Origin: JBBRWO01 sp964388455
Lineage (GTDB): Bacteria; Actinomycetota; Coriobacteriia; Anaerosomatales; JAAXUF01
Assembly (NCBI GenBank): GCA_964388455.1
Contig: CAYMAN010000004.1
Span: 1 to 64,000, forward strand
Length of the DNA: 64,000 nucleotides
Reading direction: 5' to 3'
Of the stretch, positions 26,386 to 34,537 are shown one piece after another; within the stretch, counting starts at the first letter, position 1; the number at the start of each line of letters is the position of its first letter. Below the pieces are notes generated by a model. The model searched no databases. It was not told where the DNA came from and saw only the letters and a program-made list of their open reading frames with translations. The position numbers and the translations under genes were made by a program.

Positions 26386-26411
26386 AAGCGCGGGGCAGAT
26401 GCTCCGCGCTT
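26386..26411 (+). terminator. Terminator hairpin after veg
   Basis: AAGCGCGGGGC (26386-26396) pairs with GCTCCGCGCTT (26401-26411) around the tetraloop AGAT, with one G-U pair. A short pyrimidine run follows. The hairpin includes the ATG at 26399 that opens the ispE frame, which argues for the later GTG as the true ispE start. Confidence 0.6.
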
Positions 26412-26431
26412 TCTCGTATGAAGGGGACGAT

Positions 26432-27304
26432 GTGCGTCGAATCGTGGTCACGGCTCCCGCCAAGGTGAATCTGTTCCTGGGGATCGGTGCGACTCGCCCG
26501 GACGGCTTTCATGATGTCACCACCGTCGTCCACGCCCTGGAGTTCGCCGACACCATCCGGCTCGAGCCGGCTTCCGCCTTCTCCCTCACGTGTACACCTG
26601 AACTCGCCATCCCCGCCGAGGAGAATCTGGCGCTTCGTGCCGCGCGGGCGTTCGCAAAGGCGTTCGGGATGACGGGAGGCGTCGCCATCGAGCTCACCAA
26701 GCGCATCCCCTCGGGTGCCGGCCTGGGCGGCGGATCGTCTGATGCGGCAGCCGTTCTCGCGGGTCTAGCGGCGATGCACGGCGTGGATCGCGATGATCCC
26801 CGCGTGCTCGGCATCGCGCAGACGCTCGGCGCCGATGTCGCGTTCTTCCTGGCCGACGGTGCGGCGCTGATGACCGGCCGAGGCGACGTGATCGAGCACG
26901 CGCTTCCGGCGGTGGTGATACCCGTAGCGCTCGTCAAACCCGCTGCGCCGGTCCCGACCGCCGCCGCCTATCGCACGTTCGATGCCGCCCCCGTTCCCGT
27001 GGGTGATCCCGGGCGGGTGCTATCGGCCCTGCGGCATAACGACCCCGAGGCGTTGGGATCCGCGCTCCACAACAACATGACGGCGGCCGCGATATCGCTG
27101 GTACCTGAGGTGGCCGAAGCGCTAGCATGGGTGAGGGCCGAACCGTTGGTACTCGGCGCTGCGGTGGCGGGCAGCGGTTCTTCGGTGTTCGCGCTGTGCG
27201 CAGACGATCAGACTGCTCGGCGAATCGCGGAGCTGGCCCCGAGCAGAGGATTCTGGGGTATGGCGACATCTACGCGGACTTCAGGGGTGACGTGGACAGA
27301 ATGA
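26432..27304 (+). CDS. ispE: 4-diphosphocytidyl-2-C-methyl-D-erythritol kinase
   Basis: GHMP kinase of 290 residues, phosphorylating CDP-methylerythritol in the non-mevalonate isoprenoid pathway. It begins RRIVVTAPAKVNLFLGIG, has RPDGFHDVTTVVHALE, and the ATP loop IPSGAGLGGGSSDAAAVL. A motif 3-like stretch AAVAGSGSSVFAL lies near the end. GTG 26432 has AAGGGG upstream; ATG 26399 lies in the preceding terminator hairpin. The last 4 nt overlap the next start (ATGA). The purR gene that follows ispE in Bacillus is replaced here by a nucleotidyltransferase gene. Confidence 0.94.
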   Translation: MRRIVVTAPAKVNLFLGIGATRPDGFHDVTTVVHALEFADTIRLEPASAFSLTCTPELAIPAEENLALRAARAFAKAFGMTGGVAIELTKRIPSGAGLGGGSSDAAAVLAGLAAMHGVDRDDPRVLGIAQTLGADVAFFLADGAALMTGRGDVIEHALPAVVIPVALVKPAAPVPTAAAYRTFDAAPVPVGDPGRVLSALRHNDPEALGSALHNNMTAAAISLVPEVAEALAWVRAEPLVLGAAVAGSGSSVFALCADDQTARRIAELAPSRGFWGMATSTRTSGVTWTE

Positions 27305-28092
27305 GCGAACCCATCTGTGTTGACGTAATGGTGCTGGCAGGTGGCGAGGGTGAGGTCATCGACCCCACCGTACACATCAAGGGTCTCGTACCGATTGCCG
27401 GCAAGCCGATGGTCGAATGGGTCGTGCGCGCGCTGCGGGCCGCCAAGACAGTGGGCGAGGTCGCCGTAGTCGTCCCCACCGCCGAGAACCTCGGTTCCTG
27501 GACTGAGCTGGTCGACCACGTCGTCGTCTCTGATGGCAGCTTCATCGAGAACGCCATCGCCGGGACGAGCATTTTCCAAAACGGCCGACACGTTCTCGGC
27601 TGCACGGGCGACCTTCCGGCGCTGACCCCGGAAGCCATCGACGACTACATCACCCGTTCGCTGGAGTCCGGTGCCGAGTTCTGCTATCCACTCGTGCGCG
27701 CCGAGGATATGGAGCAACAGTTCCCGGGATCGCAACGTACCTACGTGAAGGTCGCCGGCGGACCTGTGACCGGTGGCAACACCGTTCTCGTCTCGGCGGA
27801 TCTGCTCAGGCGTAATCGTGAGATCGGTCAGCGACTGTTCGAGACTCGCAAGAGTCCGGTTCAGATGGCGCGGGTCATCGGCATTCCGTTCATCTTCAAG
27901 TACATCACCGGGCGGCTGCGCGTCGACGACGTCGAGCGCAAGATGGCGCAACTTCTCGACTCAACGTGTGCGGCGATCTACACGTCACACGCGTCCATAG
28001 GTGCTGACGTCGACAAACCGATTGATGTAGTTGTCGCGGAGAGGGTGCTGTATCAGCGTTCATCGGATACGATAGGGGCAAGCAGCGTCTAG
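27301..28092 (+). CDS. MobA-like NTP-transferase domain protein
   Basis: Nucleotidyltransferase-fold protein of 263 residues. The N-terminus VDVMVLAGGEGEVIDPTVHIKGLVPIAGKPMVEWVVRAL is the NTP-binding loop of the MobA/IspD/GlmU superfamily, in which LAGGxGxR.....K is usual. Here the Arg after the glycines is replaced (GEGEVI), but the Lys and the GKPM..W segment remain. CTGDLPALTPEAIDDYI matches the metal-binding Asp region. The substrate cannot be read from sequence. It is coupled to ispE by ATGA overlap and followed by spoVG after 47 nt. Confidence 0.82.
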   Translation: MSEPICVDVMVLAGGEGEVIDPTVHIKGLVPIAGKPMVEWVVRALRAAKTVGEVAVVVPTAENLGSWTELVDHVVVSDGSFIENAIAGTSIFQNGRHVLGCTGDLPALTPEAIDDYITRSLESGAEFCYPLVRAEDMEQQFPGSQRTYVKVAGGPVTGGNTVLVSADLLRRNREIGQRLFETRKSPVQMARVIGIPFIFKYITGRLRVDDVERKMAQLLDSTCAAIYTSHASIGADVDKPIDVVVAERVLYQRSSDTIGASSV

Positions 28093-28139
28093 TCTTTGGT
28101 TGGTGACCGGGGGGTCGCCACACTGGCAAAGGGGGAGTC

Positions 28140-28442
28140 GTGCAAATCACCAACGTCGCACTGCGAGCGGTTGCAATGAACAAGGTGTGTGCGATCGCCA
28201 GCATCGTCATCGACGATGCATTCGTCATCCATGATCTTCGGATCGTGAACGGGGACAAAGGATTGTTTGTCGCGATGCCGTCGCGCAAACTTCCCAACGG
28301 CGATTTCCGCGATATCTGTCACCCCATCAACTCCGATGCTCGCACGGAGATCCAATCCGTCGTGCTCGAGGCCTTCGAGAACGAGGGCGGTATCGCGGCC
28401 TTCTCGGCAGCTGCAGAGGGTCTGGGCGAAGCGAGCGTCTGA
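28140..28442 (+). CDS. spoVG: SpoVG-family RNA/DNA-binding regulator
   Basis: Protein of 100 residues of the SpoVG family, known as a nucleic-acid-binding regulator in Firmicutes and spirochaetes. The core is typical: MQITNVALRAV, VCAIASIVIDDAFVIHDLRIVNGDKGLFVAMPSRKLPNGDFRDICHPI. GTG 28140 has GGGGGAG 5 nt upstream. There are no sporulation genes nearby, so the Bacillus name describes ancestry rather than role. It precedes tRNA-Gln and glmU, as it precedes glmU (gcaD) in Bacillus. Confidence 0.95.
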   Translation: MQITNVALRAVAMNKVCAIASIVIDDAFVIHDLRIVNGDKGLFVAMPSRKLPNGDFRDICHPINSDARTEIQSVVLEAFENEGGIAAFSAAAEGLGEASV

Positions 28443-28451
28443 CCATAGCGG

Positions 28452-28481
28452 TTGACGCGCCCCGAGGCTGCTTCCTACACT
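28452..28481 (+). promoter_or_regulatory. Sigma-70-type promoter of tRNA-Gln
   Basis: TTGACG (28452-28457) and TACACT (28476-28481) are separated by 18 nt. Transcription would begin near 28488, about 28 nt before the tRNA 5' end, and could continue into glmU. Confidence 0.6.
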
Positions 28482-28515
28482 GCAGTGCGCACCCGACGCC
28501 GACCGCGCGTCACAT

Positions 28516-28589
28516 TGGGGCATCGTCTAACGGCAGGACTCTGGCTTTTGGTGCCAGCTATCCAGGTTCGAATCCTGGTGCCCCAGCCA
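28516..28589 (+). tRNA. tRNA-Gln (anticodon TTG), CCA encoded
   Basis: A full cloverleaf can be drawn. The acceptor stem is TGGGGCA/TGCCCCA, the anticodon stem CTGGC/GCCAG encloses the loop TTTTGGT with anticodon TTG, and the T-arm is CCAGG-TTCGAAT-CCTGG. Discriminator G and the encoded CCA are at 28586-28589. It sits between spoVG and glmU; a tRNA-Gln-like insertion in this block is not part of the Bacillus order. Confidence 0.97.
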
Positions 28590-28648
28590 TGCGCTCCCGG
28601 TCAGATCGCCCCGCCACGGGCGAAGCGCCGATGACAAAGGAGTCAGTT

Positions 28649-30025
28649 GTGAGCTCGATCGCGCTCATCCTCGCCGCGGGTGAAGGCACCCGCATGAAGT
28701 CCGACAAGCCCAAGGTCGCTCACGAGATCCTCGGCATGCCCATGGTGCAGTGGGTCGTGCGGGCGGCGAACGCCGCCGGTTGTGAGCGGGTCATCGCCAT
28801 CACGGGCCACAAAGCCGAGGCGGTCGAGGCGCTCCTCCCCGGTCTCGAGAGTGTGTATCAGGATCAACAGCTCGGCACCGGCCACGCGGTCATGTGCGCG
28901 CGCGAGGCGCTCCGGGGTGTGACCGGATCACTGCTGGTGCTCTCCGGCGACACCCCACTCCTCTCCGCAGAGACGATCTCCGGTCTCGCGGCGATGCGGG
29001 AGTCGAGCGGCTCCGTGCTGACGCTGCTCACCACGCATCTCGCGGATCCGACCGGTTACGGTCGCATCGTCCGCGACATGCGCGACGGCAGCGTGGAGCG
29101 CATCGTCGAGGAGAAGGACTGTACTCCGGAGCAGCGTCGCATCACCGAGATCAACACGGGCACGTACTGCTTCGACTCCGCCGTCCTCTTCGCACACCTC
29201 GATCGCCTCACCACCGACAACGCACAGGGCGAGTTCTACCTCACCGATATGGTCGCGGTCTTCGGCGGCGAAGGCCTCACGGTCAGTGCCATGACCACCG
29301 ACGATCCGCTCGAGACCCTCGGCGTGAACTCGCGCGTGCAGCTGGCGGAGGCCGCCAAGATCATGCAGCGTCGCATCAACCGTCACCATCTGCTCGCCGG
29401 CGTGACCATGACCGACCCCGATCTGGTCTGGATCGGCCCGGATGTGGAACTCGGCCGAGATGTCGAACTTCTTCCGATGACTTTCCTGTGGGGCGCCACG
29501 AAGATCGGCGACCGCGCGCTGATCGGGCCGAACTCACGCCTGACCAACGCCTCTGTCGCCGAGGACGCCGTGGTCGACTCTTCGGTCGTGACCGAGGCGG
29601 TCGTGGGTCGCGCCGCAACAGTCGGCCCCGTCTCCTACCTGCGTAAAGGAGCCGTGCTTCACGCGCGTGCCAAGGCCGGTGCGTGTGTGGAGATCAAGAA
29701 CTCGGTCGTCGGAGAGGGGAGTAAGGTCCCGCATCTTTCCTACATCGGTGACGCCACCATCGGCACCGGAGTCAACGTGGGGGCCGGTTCGATCACGTGC
29801 AATTACGACGGATTCGAGAAGCATCCGACCGTGATCGGCGACGGCGCCTTCATCGGCTCTGATACGATGCTCGTGGCGCCCGTGACGGTGGGCGAAGGTT
29901 CGGTGACCGCAGCGGGCTCCACGATCGCCCGCGACGTGCCTCCCGGATCGCTTGCGCTCGAGAGAACCAAGCAGGTCACCGTCGAGGGTTGGGCTGCTCG
30001 GCAGCGCGCCAAGAGGGAGATCTAG
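28649..30025 (+). CDS. glmU: Bifunctional N-acetylglucosamine-1-phosphate uridyltransferase / glucosamine-1-phosphate acetyltransferase
   Basis: Enzyme of 458 residues making UDP-GlcNAc for peptidoglycan. The pyrophosphorylase domain opens with IALILAAGEGTRMKS.KPKVAHEILG and includes QQLGTGHAVMCA, LSGDTPLL and INTGTYCFD. The left-handed beta-helix acetyltransferase domain follows from about residue 250, with SYLRKGAVLHARAKAGACVEIKNS and GAGSITCNYDGFEKHPT. I chose GTG 28649 (AAAGGAG 7 nt upstream) over ATG 28631. The prs gene begins 32 nt downstream. Confidence 0.96.
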   Translation: MSSIALILAAGEGTRMKSDKPKVAHEILGMPMVQWVVRAANAAGCERVIAITGHKAEAVEALLPGLESVYQDQQLGTGHAVMCAREALRGVTGSLLVLSGDTPLLSAETISGLAAMRESSGSVLTLLTTHLADPTGYGRIVRDMRDGSVERIVEEKDCTPEQRRITEINTGTYCFDSAVLFAHLDRLTTDNAQGEFYLTDMVAVFGGEGLTVSAMTTDDPLETLGVNSRVQLAEAAKIMQRRINRHHLLAGVTMTDPDLVWIGPDVELGRDVELLPMTFLWGATKIGDRALIGPNSRLTNASVAEDAVVDSSVVTEAVVGRAATVGPVSYLRKGAVLHARAKAGACVEIKNSVVGEGSKVPHLSYIGDATIGTGVNVGAGSITCNYDGFEKHPTVIGDGAFIGSDTMLVAPVTVGEGSVTAAGSTIARDVPPGSLALERTKQVTVEGWAARQRAKREI

Positions 30026-30057
30026 CCGACTACGGCACGGAACGGAGCGGATCGACG

Positions 30058-31011
30058 ATGGGCAAGCGCATGTTGGTCTTCGCGGGCACCAGCAACTCGG
30101 AGCTCGCAGAAGGCGTTTCGAAGCACCTGGGCATCGAGCTCGGGAACGTCAAGATCCGGTCGTTCGCCAATGGCGAGATATACGTTCGCTATCTCGAGAG
30201 CGTTCGTGGCGCGGACGTGTTCATCGTCCAGTCGGTGTGTACACCGGTCAACGACTCTCTGATGGAACTCCTCATCATGGTCGATGCCGCCAAGCGCGCG
30301 TCGGCCCGCACCATCACCGCGGTTGTCGCGCACTACGGCTATGCGCGTCAGGACAAGAAGTCCGCCGCACGTGAGCCCATCACCGCCAAGCTGGTCGCAG
30401 ATCTCATGACCACCGCCGGTGTCACCAGGGTCATCACCATGGACCTGCATCAGGGCCAGATACAAGGTTTCTTCAACCAGCCGGTGAACCACCTGACGGC
30501 ACTTCCGATCCTGGCCGACTACTTCGAGTCGCTCAAGCTCGAGAACATGTGCGTCGTCAGTCCCGACGTGGGCCGCGCCAAGGCGTGCAAGAAGCTCGCC
30601 GATATGCTCGGCGCGTCGCTGGCGATCATGCACAAGGGTCGCCCTGATCACAACGTCGCAGAGATCACGCACGTCATCGGCGAGGTCGAAGGCAAGACCT
30701 GCATCATCGCCGACGACATGATCGACACCGCAGGTTCGATCACAGAGGGGGCCAAGGCGCTCATCTCCAAAGGCGCCAAGGAGGTCTACGTCACCGCCAC
30801 GCACGGGATCTTCTCGCCCCCCGCATACGAGCGAATCGAGAACTCGCCCGTGCTCGAGGTGGTCGTCACCAACACCATTCCCGTACCCGAAGAGCGCTGT
30901 CACGGTAAGATACGGGTTCTTTCGGTTGCGCCGCTCCTCGCGCACGCAGTCCAGAACGTGTTTGCAGATGAGTCGGTATCGGAACTGTTCGATCCCGACT
31001 TCGCGCTTTAG
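30058..31011 (+). CDS. prs: Ribose-phosphate pyrophosphokinase
   Basis: PRPP synthetase of 317 residues, supplying PRPP for nucleotides, His and Trp. It has the class I signatures: FANGEIYVRYLESVRGADVFIVQS, the ATP/Mg region HYGYARQDKKSAAREPITAKLVAD, DLHQGQIQGFF, and the PRPP loop IADDMIDTAGSITEGA. ATG 30058 follows a weak GGAGCGG; the frame begins 23 codons earlier inside glmU. It keeps the glmU-prs-ctc-pth order of Bacillus. Confidence 0.97.
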   Translation: MGKRMLVFAGTSNSELAEGVSKHLGIELGNVKIRSFANGEIYVRYLESVRGADVFIVQSVCTPVNDSLMELLIMVDAAKRASARTITAVVAHYGYARQDKKSAAREPITAKLVADLMTTAGVTRVITMDLHQGQIQGFFNQPVNHLTALPILADYFESLKLENMCVVSPDVGRAKACKKLADMLGASLAIMHKGRPDHNVAEITHVIGEVEGKTCIIADDMIDTAGSITEGAKALISKGAKEVYVTATHGIFSPPAYERIENSPVLEVVVTNTIPVPEERCHGKIRVLSVAPLLAHAVQNVFADESVSELFDPDFAL

Positions 31012-31080
31012 TCCACATACTGCCGAGGGGTAAGAACTTCTCGGCGAGAGAACATGAACATCGAGAGGAGCACCTGACTC

Positions 31081-31707
31081 ATGAGTGATACCACCGTGTT
31101 GGAAGCGTTCAAGAGAGATCAGATCGGCAAGGCGAACCGTCAGCTGGCCGGTAGCGATCGCATCGCCGCCGTGCTGTACGGCATGGGACGCGACGCGATG
31201 CCCATCTCCATCGGTCGTCACGATTTCGAGCTGCTGATGTCGCACCACGTGTCGAGCTCGCTGCTCGTCGAGCTCAAGCTCGAAGGCGAGAAGAAGCCGC
31301 TGCACGCCATGATCCGCGAGATGCAGGTCGGCCCGGTCAAGGGCAACATCCTGCACGTCGACTTCCTGGCCGTCGACATGAACGAGACCGTGCACGCATC
31401 CATCGCACTGCACCTCGTCAACGACCCCGAAGGCGTCAAGCAGGGTGGCGTACTCACCGTTGACCGTCACGAGCTCAACGTCGAGGCCAAGCCGGGCGAT
31501 CTGCCTGAGTCCATCGACGTCGACGTCTCTGCGCTCGAGATCGGCGACTCGCTGCACGTCCGCGACGTGGTTGCACCCAAGGGCGTCGTGCTCCTGGACG
31601 ACATGGACGGCATCCTCGCGTCCGTCACGCCTCCGACCGTCGAGGCGGAGACCGAGGAAGCTGGCGCGGCCGAGCCGGAGCTCATCGGCAAGGCGACGGA
31701 AGAGTAG
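31081..31707 (+). CDS. rplY: Ribosomal protein bL25, long Ctc form
   Basis: 5S rRNA-binding ribosomal protein of 208 residues of the Ctc (general-stress) type: an N-terminal L25 domain (LEAFKRDQIGKANRQLAGSDRIAAVLYG to about residue 90) and the beta-rich TL5/Ctc C-terminal domain (residues 95-185). The tail is acidic and variable (EAETEEAGAAEPE). ATG 31081 has GAGAGGAG upstream. pth begins 9 nt after the stop. Confidence 0.95.
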   Translation: MSDTTVLEAFKRDQIGKANRQLAGSDRIAAVLYGMGRDAMPISIGRHDFELLMSHHVSSSLLVELKLEGEKKPLHAMIREMQVGPVKGNILHVDFLAVDMNETVHASIALHLVNDPEGVKQGGVLTVDRHELNVEAKPGDLPESIDVDVSALEIGDSLHVRDVVAPKGVVLLDDMDGILASVTPPTVEAETEEAGAAEPELIGKATEE

Positions 31708-31716
31708 TCGCGCAAC

Positions 31717-32283
31717 ATGACTCGCATGATTGTAGGACTCGGGAATCCGGGTCCTGAGTACGAGCGAACCCGGCACAATGCCGGGTTCCTCGCTATAGAC
31801 CTTCTGGCGGACAACCTTCGCGCCACCTACTGGAAAGAGCAGGGTGGCGCGAAGGTCGCCGTCGTTCGCTTCGGCGACGAGGACATCGTGCTGGCCAAGC
31901 CGCAGTCGTTCATGAACGTCTCCGGCGGACCGGTCAAGAAACTCGCCGAGACACATGGCGTGGAGATCGATGAGCTGATCATCGTGCACGACGACCTCGA
32001 TCTGCCTTCCGGAGATGTGCGGGTCAAGCGCGGGGGAGGCCACGGCGGGCACAACGGGCTGCGTTCCCTGCACGATAAGTTGCAGACCGACGCCTACGTC
32101 CGCGTACGCGTGGGTGTGGGTCGCCCGCCAGGGCGCATGGAAGCCGCTGACTATGTGCTGCAGCCGCTCAAGGGCGCCGCGTGGGAGGACTTCGAGGCCA
32201 GTATCCCTACGGCTGCTCAGGCGGTGGCAGACGTACTCGAGCGCGGCGTGGATGCGGCGATGCGGGAGTACAACGCGGGCTGA
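31717..32283 (+). CDS. pth: Peptidyl-tRNA hydrolase
   Basis: Enzyme of 188 residues that frees tRNA from stalled peptidyl-tRNA. Motifs: IVGLGNPGPEYERTRHNAGFLAIDLLA with the catalytic His in RHNAGF, KPQSFMNVSGG, HDDLDLPSGDVRVKRGGGHGGHNGLRSL. It ends the conserved block. Its stop abuts that of the convergent M23 peptidase: the six bases TGATCA serve as stop codons on both strands. Confidence 0.97.
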   Translation: MTRMIVGLGNPGPEYERTRHNAGFLAIDLLADNLRATYWKEQGGAKVAVVRFGDEDIVLAKPQSFMNVSGGPVKKLAETHGVEIDELIIVHDDLDLPSGDVRVKRGGGHGGHNGLRSLHDKLQTDAYVRVRVGVGRPPGRMEAADYVLQPLKGAAWEDFEASIPTAAQAVADVLERGVDAAMREYNAG

Positions 32284-33486
32284 TCAGCCGGTGTAGTTGC
32301 GGGGATTCTTCGCAGCGCCGTTGACGCGGACCTCGAAGTGCAGGTGCGGACCGGTCGAGTTGCCGGTACTGCCCACGGTGCCGATCCGCTGGCCTTTCTC
32401 CACACGCTCCCCGTTGCCCACCCGGATCCCGCCGGAGAGCTGGTGTGCGTAGAGCGTCACGACGCCGTTTCCGTGGTCGATCATGACGGTGTTTCCGTAG
32501 CTGCCGCGAGCGCCGGCGTAGATGACGGTCCCGCTGCCGGCGGCGACGATCGGTGAACCGGATGGTGCGCCGACATCGATGCCGGGGTGCAGTTCTCGGC
32601 CATGGAACGGGCAGATACGTGGTCCGTACGGGGACGTGATGCGGTGAGACGACGGTACCGGCCAGGTCATCGAGCCGTGGAACTCACCCGAGCCGCCGCT
32701 GCCCGACAGTTCCGCGGCGATACGGTCGGACTCGGCCTCCTCGGCCTCGGCAAGAGCGCGGAGCCGTTTGGCATTCTTCTTCGTGTCGGCCATCAGAGCG
32801 GCCTTCTGACCTAGAACGGCCTCCTGCTGATCGACTTTCGCCTGTCGCGCGTCCTGCAGCCGCTCGAGCTCGCGCTCCACGGCTTCGGCTTCCTTGCGCT
32901 TGGCGTTGACTGTTTCCAGCGAGCGGTCGAGTTCGACCTTGGCGCGTGTGAGTTGATCGCGCGTGTCGGCGAGCTGCGTCGCGATGTCGTTGTTCGACTG
33001 GATGACGCGCTGCACGAGCTCCGTGCGTGTGATGAGATCGCCGATGTCACTCGAGCCCAGCAGGATATCGAAGTAGAACCAGTTGCCCTGCTTGTAAGTC
33101 GACTCGACCTTGTCGGCGAGCATCTCCTGTTCCGCCGAGTAGCGAGCCTTGGTCTCATCGATATCCGCCTCCTTGACGGCGATCTTCGAGCGCAGCGATG
33201 CCACTTCTGCGACGAGGCGCGAGGTGCGCGACTCCGCCTTGGATATCCGGGGGTCGAGGGCGTCCGCCTCGGACTGGAGTTCGCCGACCTTGTCGTCGAG
33301 ACGCGCGGTTTCGATCAGGAGCTTTGCGGCGAGCGCGGATGCGGCGGCGGCCTGTTTGCGGGCGGCCTCGGCTTTGGCGCGGTGGGAGTCGAGTTCCTGC
33401 CTGGTGGCCGCGAGTGCGGGCGCAGCAAGGCCCAGAGCCAACACGAAGGCAAGGAGTGAAGCGACATATGCGCGGCTACGATGCAT
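32284..33486 (-). CDS. Exported coiled-coil M23 peptidoglycan endopeptidase
   Basis: EnvC-type cell-wall hydrolase of 400 residues. Signal peptide (residues 1-27, cut after PALA), long coiled coil (about residues 28-265, with EMLADKVESTYKQGNWFYFDILLGSSDI in the middle), then a LytM domain. Zinc and catalytic residues are all present: HPGIDVG, YAHQ and HLHFEV. An active DD-endopeptidase is likely. It faces pth with no spacer. Partners that would activate it (FtsEX) are not in this window. Confidence 0.93.
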   Translation of the reverse strand: MHRSRAYVASLLAFVLALGLAAPALAATRQELDSHRAKAEAARKQAAAASALAAKLLIETARLDDKVGELQSEADALDPRISKAESRTSRLVAEVASLRSKIAVKEADIDETKARYSAEQEMLADKVESTYKQGNWFYFDILLGSSDIGDLITRTELVQRVIQSNNDIATQLADTRDQLTRAKVELDRSLETVNAKRKEAEAVERELERLQDARQAKVDQQEAVLGQKAALMADTKKNAKRLRALAEAEEAESDRIAAELSGSGGSGEFHGSMTWPVPSSHRITSPYGPRICPFHGRELHPGIDVGAPSGSPIVAAGSGTVIYAGARGSYGNTVMIDHGNGVVTLYAHQLSGGIRVGNGERVEKGQRIGTVGSTGNSTGPHLHFEVRVNGAAKNPRNYTG

Positions 33487-33697
33487 GGGTCCAGTTCCTC
33501 CGGTGGGCTGCTGCGTCGAGGTGTGGGATGGCCTCCGGAAGGCGCATTACGTGATGAATCATAGCAGCGAGTCCGGTGGGCGGCAATCTGACGAGTGCGA
33601 ACGGTGTGCCATCAGCGGGTCGAGTCACAGCGCGATGGTATACTTCTCGAACGTCGGACACCGCCGACGCGCTCGGTTTTCACCCGCGGAGGTACCT

Positions 33698-34537
33698 GTG
33701 TTTCGCATAGTGCATAAGCGTCAACTCTCCGATGCCGTGTTCGAGATGGGCGTCGAAGCACCCAGAATAGCTGCCAAGGCCAAGGCCGGCCAGTTCCTCA
33801 TGGTTCGGACCGACGAGCGCGGCGAGCGCATCCCCCTCACCTTCAGTGACTGGTCCGCCGAGGAAGGCTGGATCAGATTCATCTTCATGCGCGTCGGCAA
33901 AACGACGCACGCGCTTTCCCACCTCGAAGTCGGGGACTCGCTCGTCGATGTCGTCGGGCCGCTCGGCGTGCCAACGCACACCGAGGCGATGGGGCGCGTT
34001 GCGGTCATCGGCGGCGGCGTCGGCGCGGCGGTCGCGTATCCGGTCGCGCGTGCAATGGCCGAGGCCGGTGCAGAGGTCACTGTCATCCTCGGCTCGCGCA
34101 ATGCTGAGTTGCTGGTGCTGGAAGACGAGATCCGTGCGCTTCCCATCAAGGAGCTCATCGTGATGACCGACGACGGGTCGGCAGGCGAGAAGGGTCTCGT
34201 GACCGCGCCGCTCAAGCGTATGTGCGCGGCCGGTGAGCTGGACAACGCGTTTGCGGTAGGGCCGGCGATCATGATGAAGTTCGCGGCCGCGACCACGCGC
34301 GAGTTCGGCGTGCCGACCATCGTTTCACTCAACCCGATCATGGTCGATGGAACCGGGATGTGCGGGGCGTGCCGGGTCAGCGTCAATGGCGAGACGAAGT
34401 TCGGGTGCGTCGACGGTCCGGATTTCGATGGCCACGCGGTCAACTTCGAAGAACTCATGAGCCGCCAACGCGTGTACTCGGATCTCGAGCGTGAGGCGGA
34501 TGCGGACTACTCCAAGGGGTGCCAATGTCACCTGTAA
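33698..34537 (+). CDS. nfnA: NfnA-like FAD/[2Fe-2S] subunit of NADH-dependent ferredoxin:NADP oxidoreductase
   Basis: Small subunit of 279 residues in the dihydroorotate-dehydrogenase electron-transfer family. FAD region: GQFLMVRTDERGERIPLTFSD. NAD-binding: VAVIGGGVGAAVAYPVARAM. The C-terminal [2Fe-2S] cysteines lie in MVDGTGMCGACRVSVNGETKFGCVDGP. With the next gene it should form NfnAB (or sulfide dehydrogenase SudBA), which couples NADH, NADPH and ferredoxin by electron bifurcation. GTG 33698 has GGAGG 6 nt upstream; the frame extends 183 codons further, antisense to the M23 gene, and was trimmed. Confidence 0.92.
   Translation: MFRIVHKRQLSDAVFEMGVEAPRIAAKAKAGQFLMVRTDERGERIPLTFSDWSAEEGWIRFIFMRVGKTTHALSHLEVGDSLVDVVGPLGVPTHTEAMGRVAVIGGGVGAAVAYPVARAMAEAGAEVTVILGSRNAELLVLEDEIRALPIKELIVMTDDGSAGEKGLVTAPLKRMCAAGELDNAFAVGPAIMMKFAAATTREFGVPTIVSLNPIMVDGTGMCGACRVSVNGETKFGCVDGPDFDGHAVNFEELMSRQRVYSDLEREADADYSKGCQCHL

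Noticed and set aside
30022..32073. 683-residue open frame on the minus strand
   Set aside because: Antisense to prs, rplY and pth, all certain genes. Composition is Asp/Val/Arg/Leu-rich as expected of a GC-driven shadow.
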